A stretch of 64,000 nt of DNA from Neotabrizicola shimadae (GTDB taxonomy: Bacteria; Pseudomonadota; Alphaproteobacteria; Rhodobacterales; Rhodobacteraceae): assembly GCF_019623905.1 (NCBI RefSeq), contig NZ_CP069370.1:3106001-3170000 (forward strand), in the 5' to 3' direction. Position numbers and translations under genes: made by a program. Numbering within the stretch: position 1 is the stretch's first letter; each line of letters starts with the position of its first letter. This document shows, piece after piece, positions 8,653 through 16,850 of the stretch. The notes beneath the pieces are model-generated. The model saw only the letters and a program-made list of their open reading frames with translations. It was not told where the DNA came from and searched no databases.

Positions 8653-9357
8653 CTAGACCCCGAAGTAGGCGCCGTGCAGCAGGGCCTTGTCGGCGGCCAG
8701 ACGCGCCGCCTCGCCGCTGTAGCGCAGCCTGCCGCCGCGCAGCACCACGGCGGTTTCGGCGATGCCCAGGGCAAGGTCGGTGAACTGCTCGATCAGCAGG
8801 ATGCCGGTGCCCTTGGCCTTGAGTTCGGCCACGACGCCGAGGAGGCGCTTGACGATCAGGGGGGCGAGGCCAAGCGACATCTCGTCGATCAGGAGGTAGC
8901 GCGGGCGGCTCATCAGGGCCTGGGCGAGTGCCACCATCTGCTGCTGGCCGCCCGACAAGGTGCCGGCGGCCTGGGCCTTGCGTTCGGCGAGTTCGGGGAA
9001 GATGGCATAGGCCTGGGCCAGGCGGCCGGCGAGATCGTCCTTCAGGAGCGATCCGGCGGCGCGGAGGTTGTCGTCCACGGAGAGCGCGGTCAGGACGCGG
9101 TGGCCTTCGGGCACGGCCGCCATGCCGGCGCGGCGGATGGCTTCGGGGCCGGTGCCGTCGATGCGGCGGCCGTCCAGCGTGATCTGGCCGGCGGACAGGG
9201 GCAGGACGCCCGCCATGGCCAGCACCAGTTCCGACTTGCCCGCGCCGTTGGCGCCGATCACCGCCGTGACCTCGCCGGGGCGGATGGTCAGGTCGATGCC
9301 CGACAGGAGCGCGCGGTTGCCTTGCGTGACGGTGAGGCCGGTGACTTCGACGCTCAT
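8653..9357 (-). CDS. livF: Branched-chain-type ABC transporter ATP-binding protein LivF
   Basis: Cytoplasmic ATPase of 234 residues for a hydrophobic amino acid/aromatic-type (HAAT) importer. Walker A GANGAGKSE, signature LSGGQQQM, and Walker B YLLIDEMSLGLAP are intact. Short LivF-type length. It overlaps livG by 4 bp (ATGA). In this island the importer probably serves an aromatic compound rather than leucine, since HAAT systems commonly carry aromatic acids. Confidence 0.93.
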   Translation of the reverse strand: MSVEVTGLTVTQGNRALLSGIDLTIRPGEVTAVIGANGAGKSELVLAMAGVLPLSAGQITLDGRRIDGTGPEAIRRAGMAAVPEGHRVLTALSVDDNLRAAGSLLKDDLAGRLAQAYAIFPELAERKAQAAGTLSGGQQQMVALAQALMSRPRYLLIDEMSLGLAPLIVKRLLGVVAELKAKGTGILLIEQFTDLALGIAETAVVLRGGRLRYSGEAARLAADKALLHGAYFGV

Positions 9358-10073
9358 GCCTCCACCTCCGCGGTGCCCAGGTAGGCGGCCTTGACCTTCG
9401 GGTCGGCCAGCACTTCGGCGGTGGGGCCGAAGGCGATGCGGCGGCCGAAATCCAGCACCAGTGTTTCGGCGCAGATGCGGGCGATCAGTTCGACATCGTG
9501 GTCGATGACCAGCGTTTGTGTCCCGGTGAGGCCGTGGATTGACAGGATCAACTCGCCCAGGCGTTCGGTTTCCGCCACCGAAAGCCCGCCCGCCGGTTCG
9601 TCGAACATGATGAGCTTTGGCGCGCCGACGAGGCAGCGCGCCACGTCCGTCAACCGGCGTTCGAAGCCCGAAAGCCGGGCGCCGGGGGTGTCGGCCTGCC
9701 GTTCCAGCCCGACGACGGCCAGCATCCGCCGCACCTCGTCGCGCTTGGCCGACCAGGTGCCGCCGATGCTGTCGATCTGGACCAGCACGTTTTCGAAGAC
9801 GGTCAGGTCGTCGGCGATCTGTTCCTTCTGGAAGGACCGGCGCAGGCCTGCCTTCGAGCGGCGGTGCGGTGCCAGGGCCAGGAGATCGGTGCCATCCATG
9901 AGCACCCGCCCGCCCGAGCGGCTCACGAAGCCCGAGACCACGTTCATCAGGGTGGTCTTGCCCGCGCCATTCGGGCCGATGATTCCCGCCACCGGGGTAG
10001 TGAAGCGCGCCGAGATCGCGTTCAGCGCGACGACGCCGCCGAAACGGACGGTGACATCCTGCACTTCGATCAT
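9354..10073 (-). CDS. livG: Branched-chain-type ABC transporter ATP-binding protein LivG
   Basis: ATPase of 239 residues. Walker A GPNGAGKTT and Walker B LIMFDEPAGGLS are normal, and the LivG-type C-terminal TAEVLADPKVKAAYLG is present. The signature reads LSGFERRLTDVAR where LivG proteins usually have LSYGQQRRLEIAR, a divergence in the ATP-contacting signature loop worth noting. Overlaps both neighbours by 4 bp, consistent with translational coupling. Confidence 0.93.
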   Translation of the reverse strand: MIEVQDVTVRFGGVVALNAISARFTTPVAGIIGPNGAGKTTLMNVVSGFVSRSGGRVLMDGTDLLALAPHRRSKAGLRRSFQKEQIADDLTVFENVLVQIDSIGGTWSAKRDEVRRMLAVVGLERQADTPGARLSGFERRLTDVARCLVGAPKLIMFDEPAGGLSVAETERLGELILSIHGLTGTQTLVIDHDVELIARICAETLVLDFGRRIAFGPTAEVLADPKVKAAYLGTAEVEA

Positions 10074-11065
10074 GGCTTGCCTCCCCGGATGCGGGCCGAA
10101 AGGCCGCGGGCCGCGCCCATGATCTGCCCGGCGATGCCGTCGGGCGCGGTGATGATGGCGTGCAAGAGGCCCGCGCCGAAGATGATGAAAGCGAGGTCTG
10201 TGTCCACGCCCCAGTCGGCCAGAAGCGCGGGCAGGATGCGGAACAGGAAGGCCGCGATCACCGCCCCCAGCCAGTATTGCGCGCCCCCCACCACGGCCAG
10301 CGCAAAGAGCATGATGGATTCCGATGACCGGAAGGTGCCGTCATCCAGAAGGCCAAGGCTGCCGGCGAGAAGCCCCCCCGCGCCACCGGCCAGAAGGCCC
10401 GCGATGCCAAAGGCCCATGTCTTGTAGAGCGTGACGTTGACGCCAGAGGCCATAGCCGCCGCCTCGGACCGGCGGATCAGCGCCCAGGCACGGCCGGGGA
10501 ACATCCGCCGGTGCGCCTCGATGAACAGAAAGCCGAGGGTCACCATGACAATGACATAGCGCAGATAGGCTTCCGGCGTCTGGGCCAGCGCCGGGCCGCG
10601 GAACGGATCGAAGGAGCCGATCTTCACGCCCCAGAAGCCTTCGCCCCCGTTGGGGAACTGGTAGGTGGCGAAGATGATCTCCAGCCCGCCCGCCGCCATC
10701 AGCGTGACGAGTGCAAGGTAAAGCCCGCGCATCCGCAGCGCCGGCAGGGCGAGCAGCCAGCCGAAGACCATGGTGGCGAGGCTGGCGAGGATCAGGTTCG
10801 CCTCGAAGGGCAGTGGCAGCAGGTAGTTGAGCCGGAGCGTGACCCAGCCCCCGATGCCCATGAGGCCAACCTGGGTGAGGCTGACCATGCCAAGCCGGGC
10901 ATACATGAAGGCGACGCCCGAGGCGGCCATGGCAAAGCAGGCGGCCGAGGTGAAGGCCGAGGTCCAGTAGGACCCGCCGAGGGAAGGCAGGAACAGGAAG
11001 CACAGGGCCGCGAAGATCAGCCCGGCCAGACCCGAAGGCGTGGGGCGAAGAAGGTCGCGCAGCAT
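10070..11065 (-). CDS. livM: Branched-chain-type ABC transporter permease LivM
   Basis: Inner-membrane permease of 331 residues with about eight to nine hydrophobic segments. The LivM-type EAA region RRMFPGRAWALIRRSEAAAMASGVN (about residues 190-215, the cytoplasmic loop that meets the ATPases) is followed by KTWAFGIAGLLAGGAGGL. It is separated by 1 bp from livH and overlaps livG, so all four components are expected in one transcript. Confidence 0.93.
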   Translation of the reverse strand: MLRDLLRPTPSGLAGLIFAALCFLFLPSLGGSYWTSAFTSAACFAMAASGVAFMYARLGMVSLTQVGLMGIGGWVTLRLNYLLPLPFEANLILASLATMVFGWLLALPALRMRGLYLALVTLMAAGGLEIIFATYQFPNGGEGFWGVKIGSFDPFRGPALAQTPEAYLRYVIVMVTLGFLFIEAHRRMFPGRAWALIRRSEAAAMASGVNVTLYKTWAFGIAGLLAGGAGGLLAGSLGLLDDGTFRSSESIMLFALAVVGGAQYWLGAVIAAFLFRILPALLADWGVDTDLAFIIFGAGLLHAIITAPDGIAGQIMGAARGLSARIRGGKP

Positions 11066-11066
11066 G

Positions 11067-12023
11067 TCAGTCGCGCCCCCCGAAGGTCAGCCGCGCACCG
11101 CGCTGGTACCAGAGCAGCACAAGGGCGGCGAGCACGAATGGCGCGATGGGCCGGGCGCCCTTGAGCGTGGGCGAGAGGGTGAGCAGGCTTTCGATCACGC
11201 CCATCGACAGGCCCCCGATCAGCACGAGGGCCAGGTTTTCCAGCCGCCCGGCCAGGGCAGCGGCAATAGAGGGGATGACCATGAAGGTGATGATCACGGG
11301 CTCCAGCCGGATCAGGTTGGCAAACATGAGCCCGGTGAAGCCCGCCAGCAGGCCGGCAATGCCCCAGGCGATGGTTTCGACCTTGAGGATGGGGATACCC
11401 AGAAGCGCGGACAGGTCGCGGTCATTCGCTACGGCGCGCATTTGCAGGCCCACCTGGGTGCGGCCAAGGAACAGCCAGATGCCAAGTGCGATGAGGAGCG
11501 TGGCGGCGAAGGCCAGGAGCCTTGTGCCGGTGACCTTGAGCCCCATCAGCGTGACCGAAGCGGAATCGGTGGGCAGGGTCAGCGAGCGGGGATCGTCGAT
11601 CCAGATCCAGGAGACGAGGCCCAGGATGATGAGCGCGAAGCCAAGGGTCGCCACGGCCTTCACCACCGTCTCGCGCCAGGCCAGCATCGGGGCGATGATC
11701 CGGCCATAGGCCAGCGTCAGGATCAGCGCGACGGCGATGCAGGCGAGCCAGGCGGCCGGGGCCGGCACGCCCCATTCCACCAGTTGCCACGAGGTCATGG
11801 CGCCGGCTGCGCCCGCGGCACCCGCCGAGAAGTTCAGCACGCCCGAGGCGCGGAACAGCACCACCATGCCGATGCCGCCAAGTGCGTAGAGCGAGCCGAT
11901 GGCAAGGCCGGAGGCGAGGAACATGCCGGTGATCTTGAACGGCTTGTCGAGGCCGAGCCACAGGAAGACGACCGCGACGAGCACGGGAAAGAAGAGCCAG
12001 TTCAGCAGGCTGGTTCGGCCCAT
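11067..12023 (-). CDS. livH: Branched-chain-type ABC transporter permease LivH
   Basis: Inner-membrane permease of 318 residues from the chosen ATG at 12023 (MGRTSLLNW). An upstream in-frame ATG at 12104 would add a proline/cysteine-rich stretch encoded by the GC-rich hairpin region and is unlikely. Eight or so hydrophobic segments are visible, with the LivH features GLAIGSLYALGGIGMVVLFRASGVLNFS and MRAVANDRDLSALLGI (EAA loop). It is the first permease gene after livK, separated by a hairpin-rich 114-bp gap. Confidence 0.92.
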   Translation of the reverse strand: MGRTSLLNWLFFPVLVAVVFLWLGLDKPFKITGMFLASGLAIGSLYALGGIGMVVLFRASGVLNFSAGAAGAAGAMTSWQLVEWGVPAPAAWLACIAVALILTLAYGRIIAPMLAWRETVVKAVATLGFALIILGLVSWIWIDDPRSLTLPTDSASVTLMGLKVTGTRLLAFAATLLIALGIWLFLGRTQVGLQMRAVANDRDLSALLGIPILKVETIAWGIAGLLAGFTGLMFANLIRLEPVIITFMVIPSIAAALAGRLENLALVLIGGLSMGVIESLLTLSPTLKGARPIAPFVLAALVLLWYQRGARLTFGGRD

Positions 12024-12069
12024 CGGGCAAGGGTCCTCTGGAGCGGCGGTGCGCCGGGGGCAAGGGGAG

Positions 12070-12128
12070 GCCCCGGCGCATTGCCGGGGCGGGTCTTGGG
12101 GCATGGCGCCCCGGCGCGGGGCCGGGGC
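12070..12128 (-). repeat. Two tandem identical-stem hairpins between livK and livH
   Basis: The stem GCCCCGGC / GCCGGGGC, with a 5-nt loop, occurs twice: 12070-12090 and 12108-12128. The stems are identical and the loops differ. The position right after the binding-protein gene suits an RNA structure that favours higher yield of LivK than of the downstream permeases. That role is inference. Confidence 0.65.
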
Positions 12129-12137
12129 AACCGGGGA

Positions 12138-13391
12138 TCAGCGCAGGCCCATTTCCTTTTCCAGCGCGATGATCTTGTCGAAGTAGGGGCTGTCGTATTC
12201 GTAGCACTCGCGCACCACTTCGAAGCCGCCCGCCACGATCTTGACCATGTAGCCGGCGTGGTTCGGCATGTGGAAATCGGCGTCGCCCACATAGTAGGGG
12301 CCGCACATCAGATCGGACGTGTAGCCCTTGATGCCCCGGATCGCCTCGGTCACCTTGGCGCGGTCGGAGAGGTCGGCCGGGTCCATTTCCAGCATCGCCT
12401 TGGTGAAGAACTGCGCCGACAGGTAGCCTGCCTGGCCGAAGGTGTCGCGCGGATCGTCGGGCTTGCCATAGGCCTCCAGCACAGCCACCCAGTTCTGCGC
12501 ATCCGGGCCGTTCTGGTTCAGCGGCGCCAGCTCGGCGTTCACATAGATCTTGCCGTGCCAGTATTCGCCCACGGCATCGGGGACGGAGAGGTCATAAAGC
12601 GGGGTGGGCGCGATCCAGACATACTGGTCGCGCAGGTCCTGTTCCTGGGCGGCCTTCAGCACGGCGAGCGCCAGGCCCGCGGGCAGGTTCATCAGGATGG
12701 TGTCAGCGCCCGAAGCCACCGCTTCCAGCAGGGCAGAGTTCACGTCGGGCGCGCCGGGGTTCAACAGCGCCATGGACCCGTCACCGCCCTTCGACTTCAT
12801 GTAGTCGATGACCGCCTGGCAGGACCAGATGCCGTTGTTGGGGATGTTCAGGCCGATGCAGGCGACGTTCTTGGACCCCAGTTCTTCCTGCGCGTACTGC
12901 GCGGCACCCAGGTTCGAGGGCAGCGGGCCCTGGTTGGTGGACACGAGGTTCGGGGTTTCGAAACATTCCGAGATGGCGCAGGCCGAAGCCATCGCCATGA
13001 TGCCCTGATCGACATAGGTCTTGGCGTTGACCGCCATCTCGATGAAGGACCCGTTGCCGACAAGCGCCACCGCCTTGTCGTCGTTCACCAGCTTGGCCGC
13101 GGCCTGGGCGGCGGCTTCGGGGTTCCATTGGTCGTCCTGCACGCGGTAGTCCACCGGGCGGCCGTTGATGCCGCCGTTGGCGTTGACGCAGGCGAAGTAT
13201 GCGGCGGCCGAGTCGGTCGAGGACGACCAGTCGCCCGGCGCGCCGTTCGAGAAGATGCCGCCCACGACGATCGGCTCGCCGGTGGCCGGTTGTCCGGTGT
13301 TCATGCCGCAGTTGGGCGCGGCCGAGGCGGCGCCAGCCATGCCGGTCAGCGCCAGCGCGATCAGCGCCAGGGCTCCCTTTCCAAGTCTCAT
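12138..13391 (-). CDS. livK: Periplasmic substrate-binding protein of the Liv-type importer
   Basis: 417-residue type I periplasmic binding protein with a clear signal peptide ([24 protein letters not shown], cleavage before APNCG). The start at 13391 follows GGAGGATGAA; an ATG 15 bp upstream is possible but less well spaced. The mature part begins [21 protein letters not shown], like Peripla_BP_6 receptors, with a paired early and late cysteine pattern. It lies 93 bp downstream of the GMC oxidoreductase gene in the same direction and is probably cotranscribed with it. The ligand is unknown; context suggests an aromatic or its conjugate. Confidence 0.92.
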   Translation of the reverse strand: MRLGKGALALIALALTGMAGAASAAPNCGMNTGQPATGEPIVVGGIFSNGAPGDWSSSTDSAAAYFACVNANGGINGRPVDYRVQDDQWNPEAAAQAAAKLVNDDKAVALVGNGSFIEMAVNAKTYVDQGIMAMASACAISECFETPNLVSTNQGPLPSNLGAAQYAQEELGSKNVACIGLNIPNNGIWSCQAVIDYMKSKGGDGSMALLNPGAPDVNSALLEAVASGADTILMNLPAGLALAVLKAAQEQDLRDQYVWIAPTPLYDLSVPDAVGEYWHGKIYVNAELAPLNQNGPDAQNWVAVLEAYGKPDDPRDTFGQAGYLSAQFFTKAMLEMDPADLSDRAKVTEAIRGIKGYTSDLMCGPYYVGDADFHMPNHAGYMVKIVAGGFEVVRECYEYDSPYFDKIIALEKEMGLR

Positions 13392-13484
13392 TTCATCCTC
13401 CTCCATTGGTCGTCTGTTGTTCGGGTGGTCGCCCGTTTTCTGGTCTTTTTGCCGGGTCCGGCCTTGGCCTGGGCCGGTCAGGTG

Positions 13485-15098
13485 TCAGGCCGACAATCGG
13501 TCGGCCAGGATCATGTCTGCTCCCTTCTCGGCGATCATGATTGCGGGGGCGTTGGTGTTGCCGCTGACGATGGTGGGCATGATCGAGGCGTCGACGACCC
13601 GCAGACCGGAAATGCCATGGACGCGCAGCCGTTCGTCCACCACCGCCGCCGGGCCGCGGCCCATCGCGCAGGTTCCGACCGGATGATACACGGTGCGCGC
13701 GTTCTGCTGGATGAACCCTTTCAGCCCCTCGTCCGACTGCACGTCGTCGCCGGGGATGATCTCGCTCAGCCCGTGCCGGGCCATCGGCTCTTCGCGCAGG
13801 ATCGCGCGGGCGAGGCGGACGCCTTTGACAAGCCGCGCCAAGTCGGCCTCGGCGGTCAGGAGGCCAAGGTCGATCACCGGGCGCCCGGTTGCCGAACTGC
13901 GCGTGACGCTGCCCCGGCTTTCGGGGCGCAGCACGCAGGTGTGCAGGCTGACGCCGTGGCCGTATTCGACCATGCGGCCGCGATGGCTTTTCCGGCCGGG
14001 GATGATGTGGAACTGGAGGTCCGGGCGCGGCTCGCCGGGGGAGGAGCGGACGAAGCCGCCAGCCTCGACCATGTTCGACGAGAGCATGCCGCCGTTGCCG
14101 AAGATCCATTTCAGCCCGTCCGCCGCCAGCCGCGGCAGGGCGCCGACCGAGATGCCATAGGGTGTGCGCGACCGCGACTTGCAGATCACCATCACGTCGA
14201 CATGGTCCTGCAGGTTCTGCCCCACGCCCGGCAGGTCGGCGACGACGGTGCCGCCGAAACCGCGGATCTGCGCGGCCGGGCCGATGCCGGACCGCAGCAG
14301 GATGTCTGGCGAGCCGATGGCGCCGGCGGACAGGACCACCTCGCGCCGGGCCGTGAGCCGCTGTTCTGTGCCGTCCTTTCGGCGCAGGGTTACGCCCGTG
14401 GCGCGGCCTGTAGCCATGTCGACGCGGATCACCTCGGCTTCGGTCAGGATGTGCAGGTTGCCGCGACGGATGACAGGGGCGAGGAAGGCGCGGGCGGTGG
14501 AGTGGCGCTTGCCGTCCTTCTGCGTCACCTGGTAGATGCCCACCCCTTCGGGTTCGGGCGCATTGAAGTCGGCGCAGGGTCGGATCTGAAGCCGGCCTGC
14601 GGCTTCCATGAAATCCAGGTCCACCGGGTTCGGGTTGCGCAGATCGCTTACCGCCAGCGGGCCGTCGCTGCCGTGGAAGGCCGCATCCAGGCCGGCGTTG
14701 CGGTTTGCCTCGGACCGGCGGAAGTAGGGCAGGACCGAGTCATAGTCCCAGCCGGTGCAGCCGGCCTCGGCCCAGGCGTCATAGTCGGCGCGGTGGCCGC
14801 GGATATAGACCATGCCGTTGATCGCGGAACTGCCGCCAAGCACCTTGCCGCGCGGCACCGAGACGGTGCGGCCGTTCAGCCCGGCCTGCGGTGCGGTCGA
14901 GAACAGCCAGTTGTGCCGGGCATCCTTTGTCAGCCACATCACGCCCAGGGGGATGCCGATGAAGGGGCTGCCATCCCTTGGCCCGGCTTCGACAAGGCAG
15001 ATGCGCAGCGCGGGATCGGCGCTCAACCTGTTCGCAAGCACGGCCCCGGCAGAGCCGCCGCCCACGATCACAAAGTCGAACTCGCCGCCTTCGCTCAT
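13485..15098 (-). CDS. GMC-family FAD oxidoreductase (choline/aryl-alcohol dehydrogenase-like)
   Basis: 537-residue flavoprotein. It has the N-terminal dinucleotide fold [21 protein letters not shown] signature 1 ([20 protein letters not shown], about residues 80-99), signature 2 ([18 protein letters not shown]), and the C-terminal active-site pair ([11 protein letters not shown] histidine; [17 protein letters not shown] asparagine). The ATG at 15098 is chosen because a longer frame to 15170 adds arginine-rich sequence. It is the first gene of the leftward operon and lies behind operator site 1, identical to the site before the P450 operon, so it is likely in the same pathway, for example oxidising a benzylic alcohol. 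Confidence 0.92.
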   Translation of the reverse strand: MSEGGEFDFVIVGGGSAGAVLANRLSADPALRICLVEAGPRDGSPFIGIPLGVMWLTKDARHNWLFSTAPQAGLNGRTVSVPRGKVLGGSSAINGMVYIRGHRADYDAWAEAGCTGWDYDSVLPYFRRSEANRNAGLDAAFHGSDGPLAVSDLRNPNPVDLDFMEAAGRLQIRPCADFNAPEPEGVGIYQVTQKDGKRHSTARAFLAPVIRRGNLHILTEAEVIRVDMATGRATGVTLRRKDGTEQRLTARREVVLSAGAIGSPDILLRSGIGPAAQIRGFGGTVVADLPGVGQNLQDHVDVMVICKSRSRTPYGISVGALPRLAADGLKWIFGNGGMLSSNMVEAGGFVRSSPGEPRPDLQFHIIPGRKSHRGRMVEYGHGVSLHTCVLRPESRGSVTRSSATGRPVIDLGLLTAEADLARLVKGVRLARAILREEPMARHGLSEIIPGDDVQSDEGLKGFIQQNARTVYHPVGTCAMGRGPAAVVDERLRVHGISGLRVVDASIMPTIVSGNTNAPAIMIAEKGADMILADRLSA

Positions 15099-15229
15099 TC
15101 GCGCTCTTGTCCTGTTGCGGGGCCGCGCGGACAGGACGGCCTGCGGCGACAGACCGCGGCCTTCCGGCATGTGCCGGGGTTGCCAATACGCGCTTTCCTC
15201 CCAACCCGCTTTGCGGGCTCCTCAGAATC

Positions 15230-15262
15230 ACGTTAGCGCGGGCGTCTTTGGTTTTTCTTTGG
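15230..15262 (-). promoter_or_regulatory. Operator site 1 and -10 for the GMC-liv-SDR operon
   Basis: Read on the minus strand, two CCAAAGA heptamers 4 nt apart (15256-15262 and 15245-15251; 11-bp pitch) are followed, 9 nt on, by TAACGT (15230-15235), a fair -10. The 19-bp core (15244-15262) is an exact inverted copy of 16761-16779. Beyond the core, CGTGATTCT recurs at identical spacing in both sites. Heptamer repeats at 11-bp pitch just upstream of the -10 are the classic layout of SARP activator sites, and the adjacent gene encodes a SARP-like regulator. Confidence 0.75.
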
Positions 15263-15319
15263 AATTTCGCCCCTCCGGTGCATACCTGTTCGAAAGAGGT
15301 AAGCGCGGGCCTGCTGACC

Positions 15320-16795
15320 ATGAAATCGACCGATCCCGTCAATGCAGCGATCCTGTACGACCCGCAGGATGCGGCCTTCCTGATGGCCGCACTGAAGGCT
15401 GTGGGCTGGGACAAGGCGGCCTGTCTGGTCACCGACCGGCCGGACCTGTTGCCGGGCGTGAAACCGTCCCGGCGGGTCCGGTTTGACGAGGTGGCGCTGG
15501 ACGGCTCGCCCGTCGATCCGGAAGAGGCGCTTGCCCGGATGCGCGGCCGGTTGCCGCCCGAAGGCCCCGTTCTGGTGGACATGGGCTGGCTGGTGGAGAC
15601 CATTCAGGGCACCACGGGGCTGTGGGCCTGGGGCAACGTGGCCGACCGGCTGGCCGGCCTGCTTGGCCGGCCGGTCCTGTCGCTTTACGACCGGACACTG
15701 ACCATCGAGGAACAGCTTCAGGCCGCGTTTCACGCGCATCGCCAGTTCCTGGCGCCAAGCGGCTTGCATGCCAATCCCTATTGGCTGCCTGCCGAACTGG
15801 CCGAAGGCGGCGCCCTGGATGACCGGCTGTCGTTCATGCTGGCCCGGCTGGTGCCCGACTACGCCAGCCTGCGCCGGGACAACCGGGAAGGCCAGATGTT
15901 CGCCCGAGGCGCCACGCCGTCGTGGCTTTCACCTGCGCCGCCTTTGGTCGGGGCGCAGGGCGGCGGGCCACGCTGGCACATTCATTGCCTGGGGCGTCTG
16001 CGCGTGTTGATCGGCAACCGCCCGGTGGAATGGGCGATGCCCGGCGCCGCGCCCAAGAAGACGCGGACGTTGTTCGCCTATCTTCTGCAAAGCGGCGACA
16101 AGGGCGCCCATGCCGACCAGATCGGCGAGTTGCTTTGGCCCGAGGCCGGCACCGAGGACCAGAAGCGCGCGCGACTTCACCATACCGTCGCCATGCTGCG
16201 CCGCGCGCTTGGCGATGCGCAGGCGGTGATCCGGTCGGGCGAATACTATCGGCTGAACCCGCCGCCCGGCAGCTGGATCGACATCGACAGTTTCGAACAG
16301 CTGTGCCGCCGCGGCCTGTCTCTGTTCAAGCGCGGCCATGACGAAGCGGCGCTGCGAATCTATGGCGCGGCCGTGCGGCTGTATGGCGGCGACCTGTTCG
16401 AGGATCTGCCGCTGGAATATGTGGGATCCGAGACGGACGACTGGTGCATGCCGCGCCGCATCTGGCTGCGCGAGATGGCCCTGAAACTGCGGTACGATTT
16501 CGCCAAGGTCTGCATGAGATCGGGTCTGATGCGCGAGGCGTTGGAGCATTGCCAGGCGGCTCTGGCCATCGACCCGACAAGCGAAGGCGCGAATGCCGAG
16601 GCGATGAAGATCTTTGTCGCCCAGGGCCGGCTGGACGCCATGCACCGCCAGCATCGCCAGTACCGCGCGGCCGTGGCCGCGATGGGCGCTGAAGAAAGCT
16701 ACGAGATTCAAAGGCTTTACCGCGAGTTGTCGCAATCGGCCGCGGTATCGGCCAAGGCCGCCAAAGAAAAACCAAAGACAGTGGGCTTACCGTGA
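15320..16795 (+). CDS. SARP-like transcriptional regulator with N-terminal sensory domain
   Basis: 491 residues from the ATG at 15320; the frame is open further upstream but that part is antisense to the GMC gene. Residues about 7-155 resemble the MEDS (DcmR-type) sensory domain, ending in LSLYDRTLT and NPYWLPAEL. Residues about 218-318 form an OmpR/SARP winged helix (WHIHCLGRLRV, KKTRTLFAYLL, DQIGELLWPE, LHHTVAMLRRALG). Residues 319-480 form a bacterial transcriptional activation (BTAD) domain of helical repeats (YDFAKVCMRSGLMREALEH). Operator sites lie before its divergent neighbour and across its own 3' end. The MEDS match is by pattern and less sure than the DNA-binding part. Confidence 0.8.
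   Translation: MKSTDPVNAAILYDPQDAAFLMAALKAVGWDKAACLVTDRPDLLPGVKPSRRVRFDEVALDGSPVDPEEALARMRGRLPPEGPVLVDMGWLVETIQGTTGLWAWGNVADRLAGLLGRPVLSLYDRTLTIEEQLQAAFHAHRQFLAPSGLHANPYWLPAELAEGGALDDRLSFMLARLVPDYASLRRDNREGQMFARGATPSWLSPAPPLVGAQGGGPRWHIHCLGRLRVLIGNRPVEWAMPGAAPKKTRTLFAYLLQSGDKGAHADQIGELLWPEAGTEDQKRARLHHTVAMLRRALGDAQAVIRSGEYYRLNPPPGSWIDIDSFEQLCRRGLSLFKRGHDEAALRIYGAAVRLYGGDLFEDLPLEYVGSETDDWCMPRRIWLREMALKLRYDFAKVCMRSGLMREALEHCQAALAIDPTSEGANAEAMKIFVAQGRLDAMHRQHRQYRAAVAAMGAEESYEIQRLYRELSQSAAVSAKAAKEKPKTVGLP
16761..16793 (+). promoter_or_regulatory. Operator site 2 and -10 for the P450 operon (inside the regulator 3' end)
   Basis: CCAAAGA heptamers at 16761-16767 and 16772-16778, separated by AAAA, followed 9 nt on by TACCGT (16788-16793), a -10-like hexamer that overlaps the regulator stop codon. 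The P450 start is at 16851. The sequence is the exact inverse of site 1 over 19 bp and shares CGTGATTCT at the same distance. Preservation inside coding sequence suggests real constraint on the DNA. Confidence 0.75.
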
Positions 16796-16850
16796 TTCTC
16801 GAACCGTCAGCCAAGGCCCGGCCAATGGTTCACCGAGGGAGGACATCGCC

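Noticed and set aside
11040-15236. A 1398-codon open frame on the plus strand opposite the liv genes and the GMC gene
   Set aside because: It is an antisense shadow: His/Gly/Asp-rich, without domains, and it mirrors third-position G/C of well-supported minus-strand genes.
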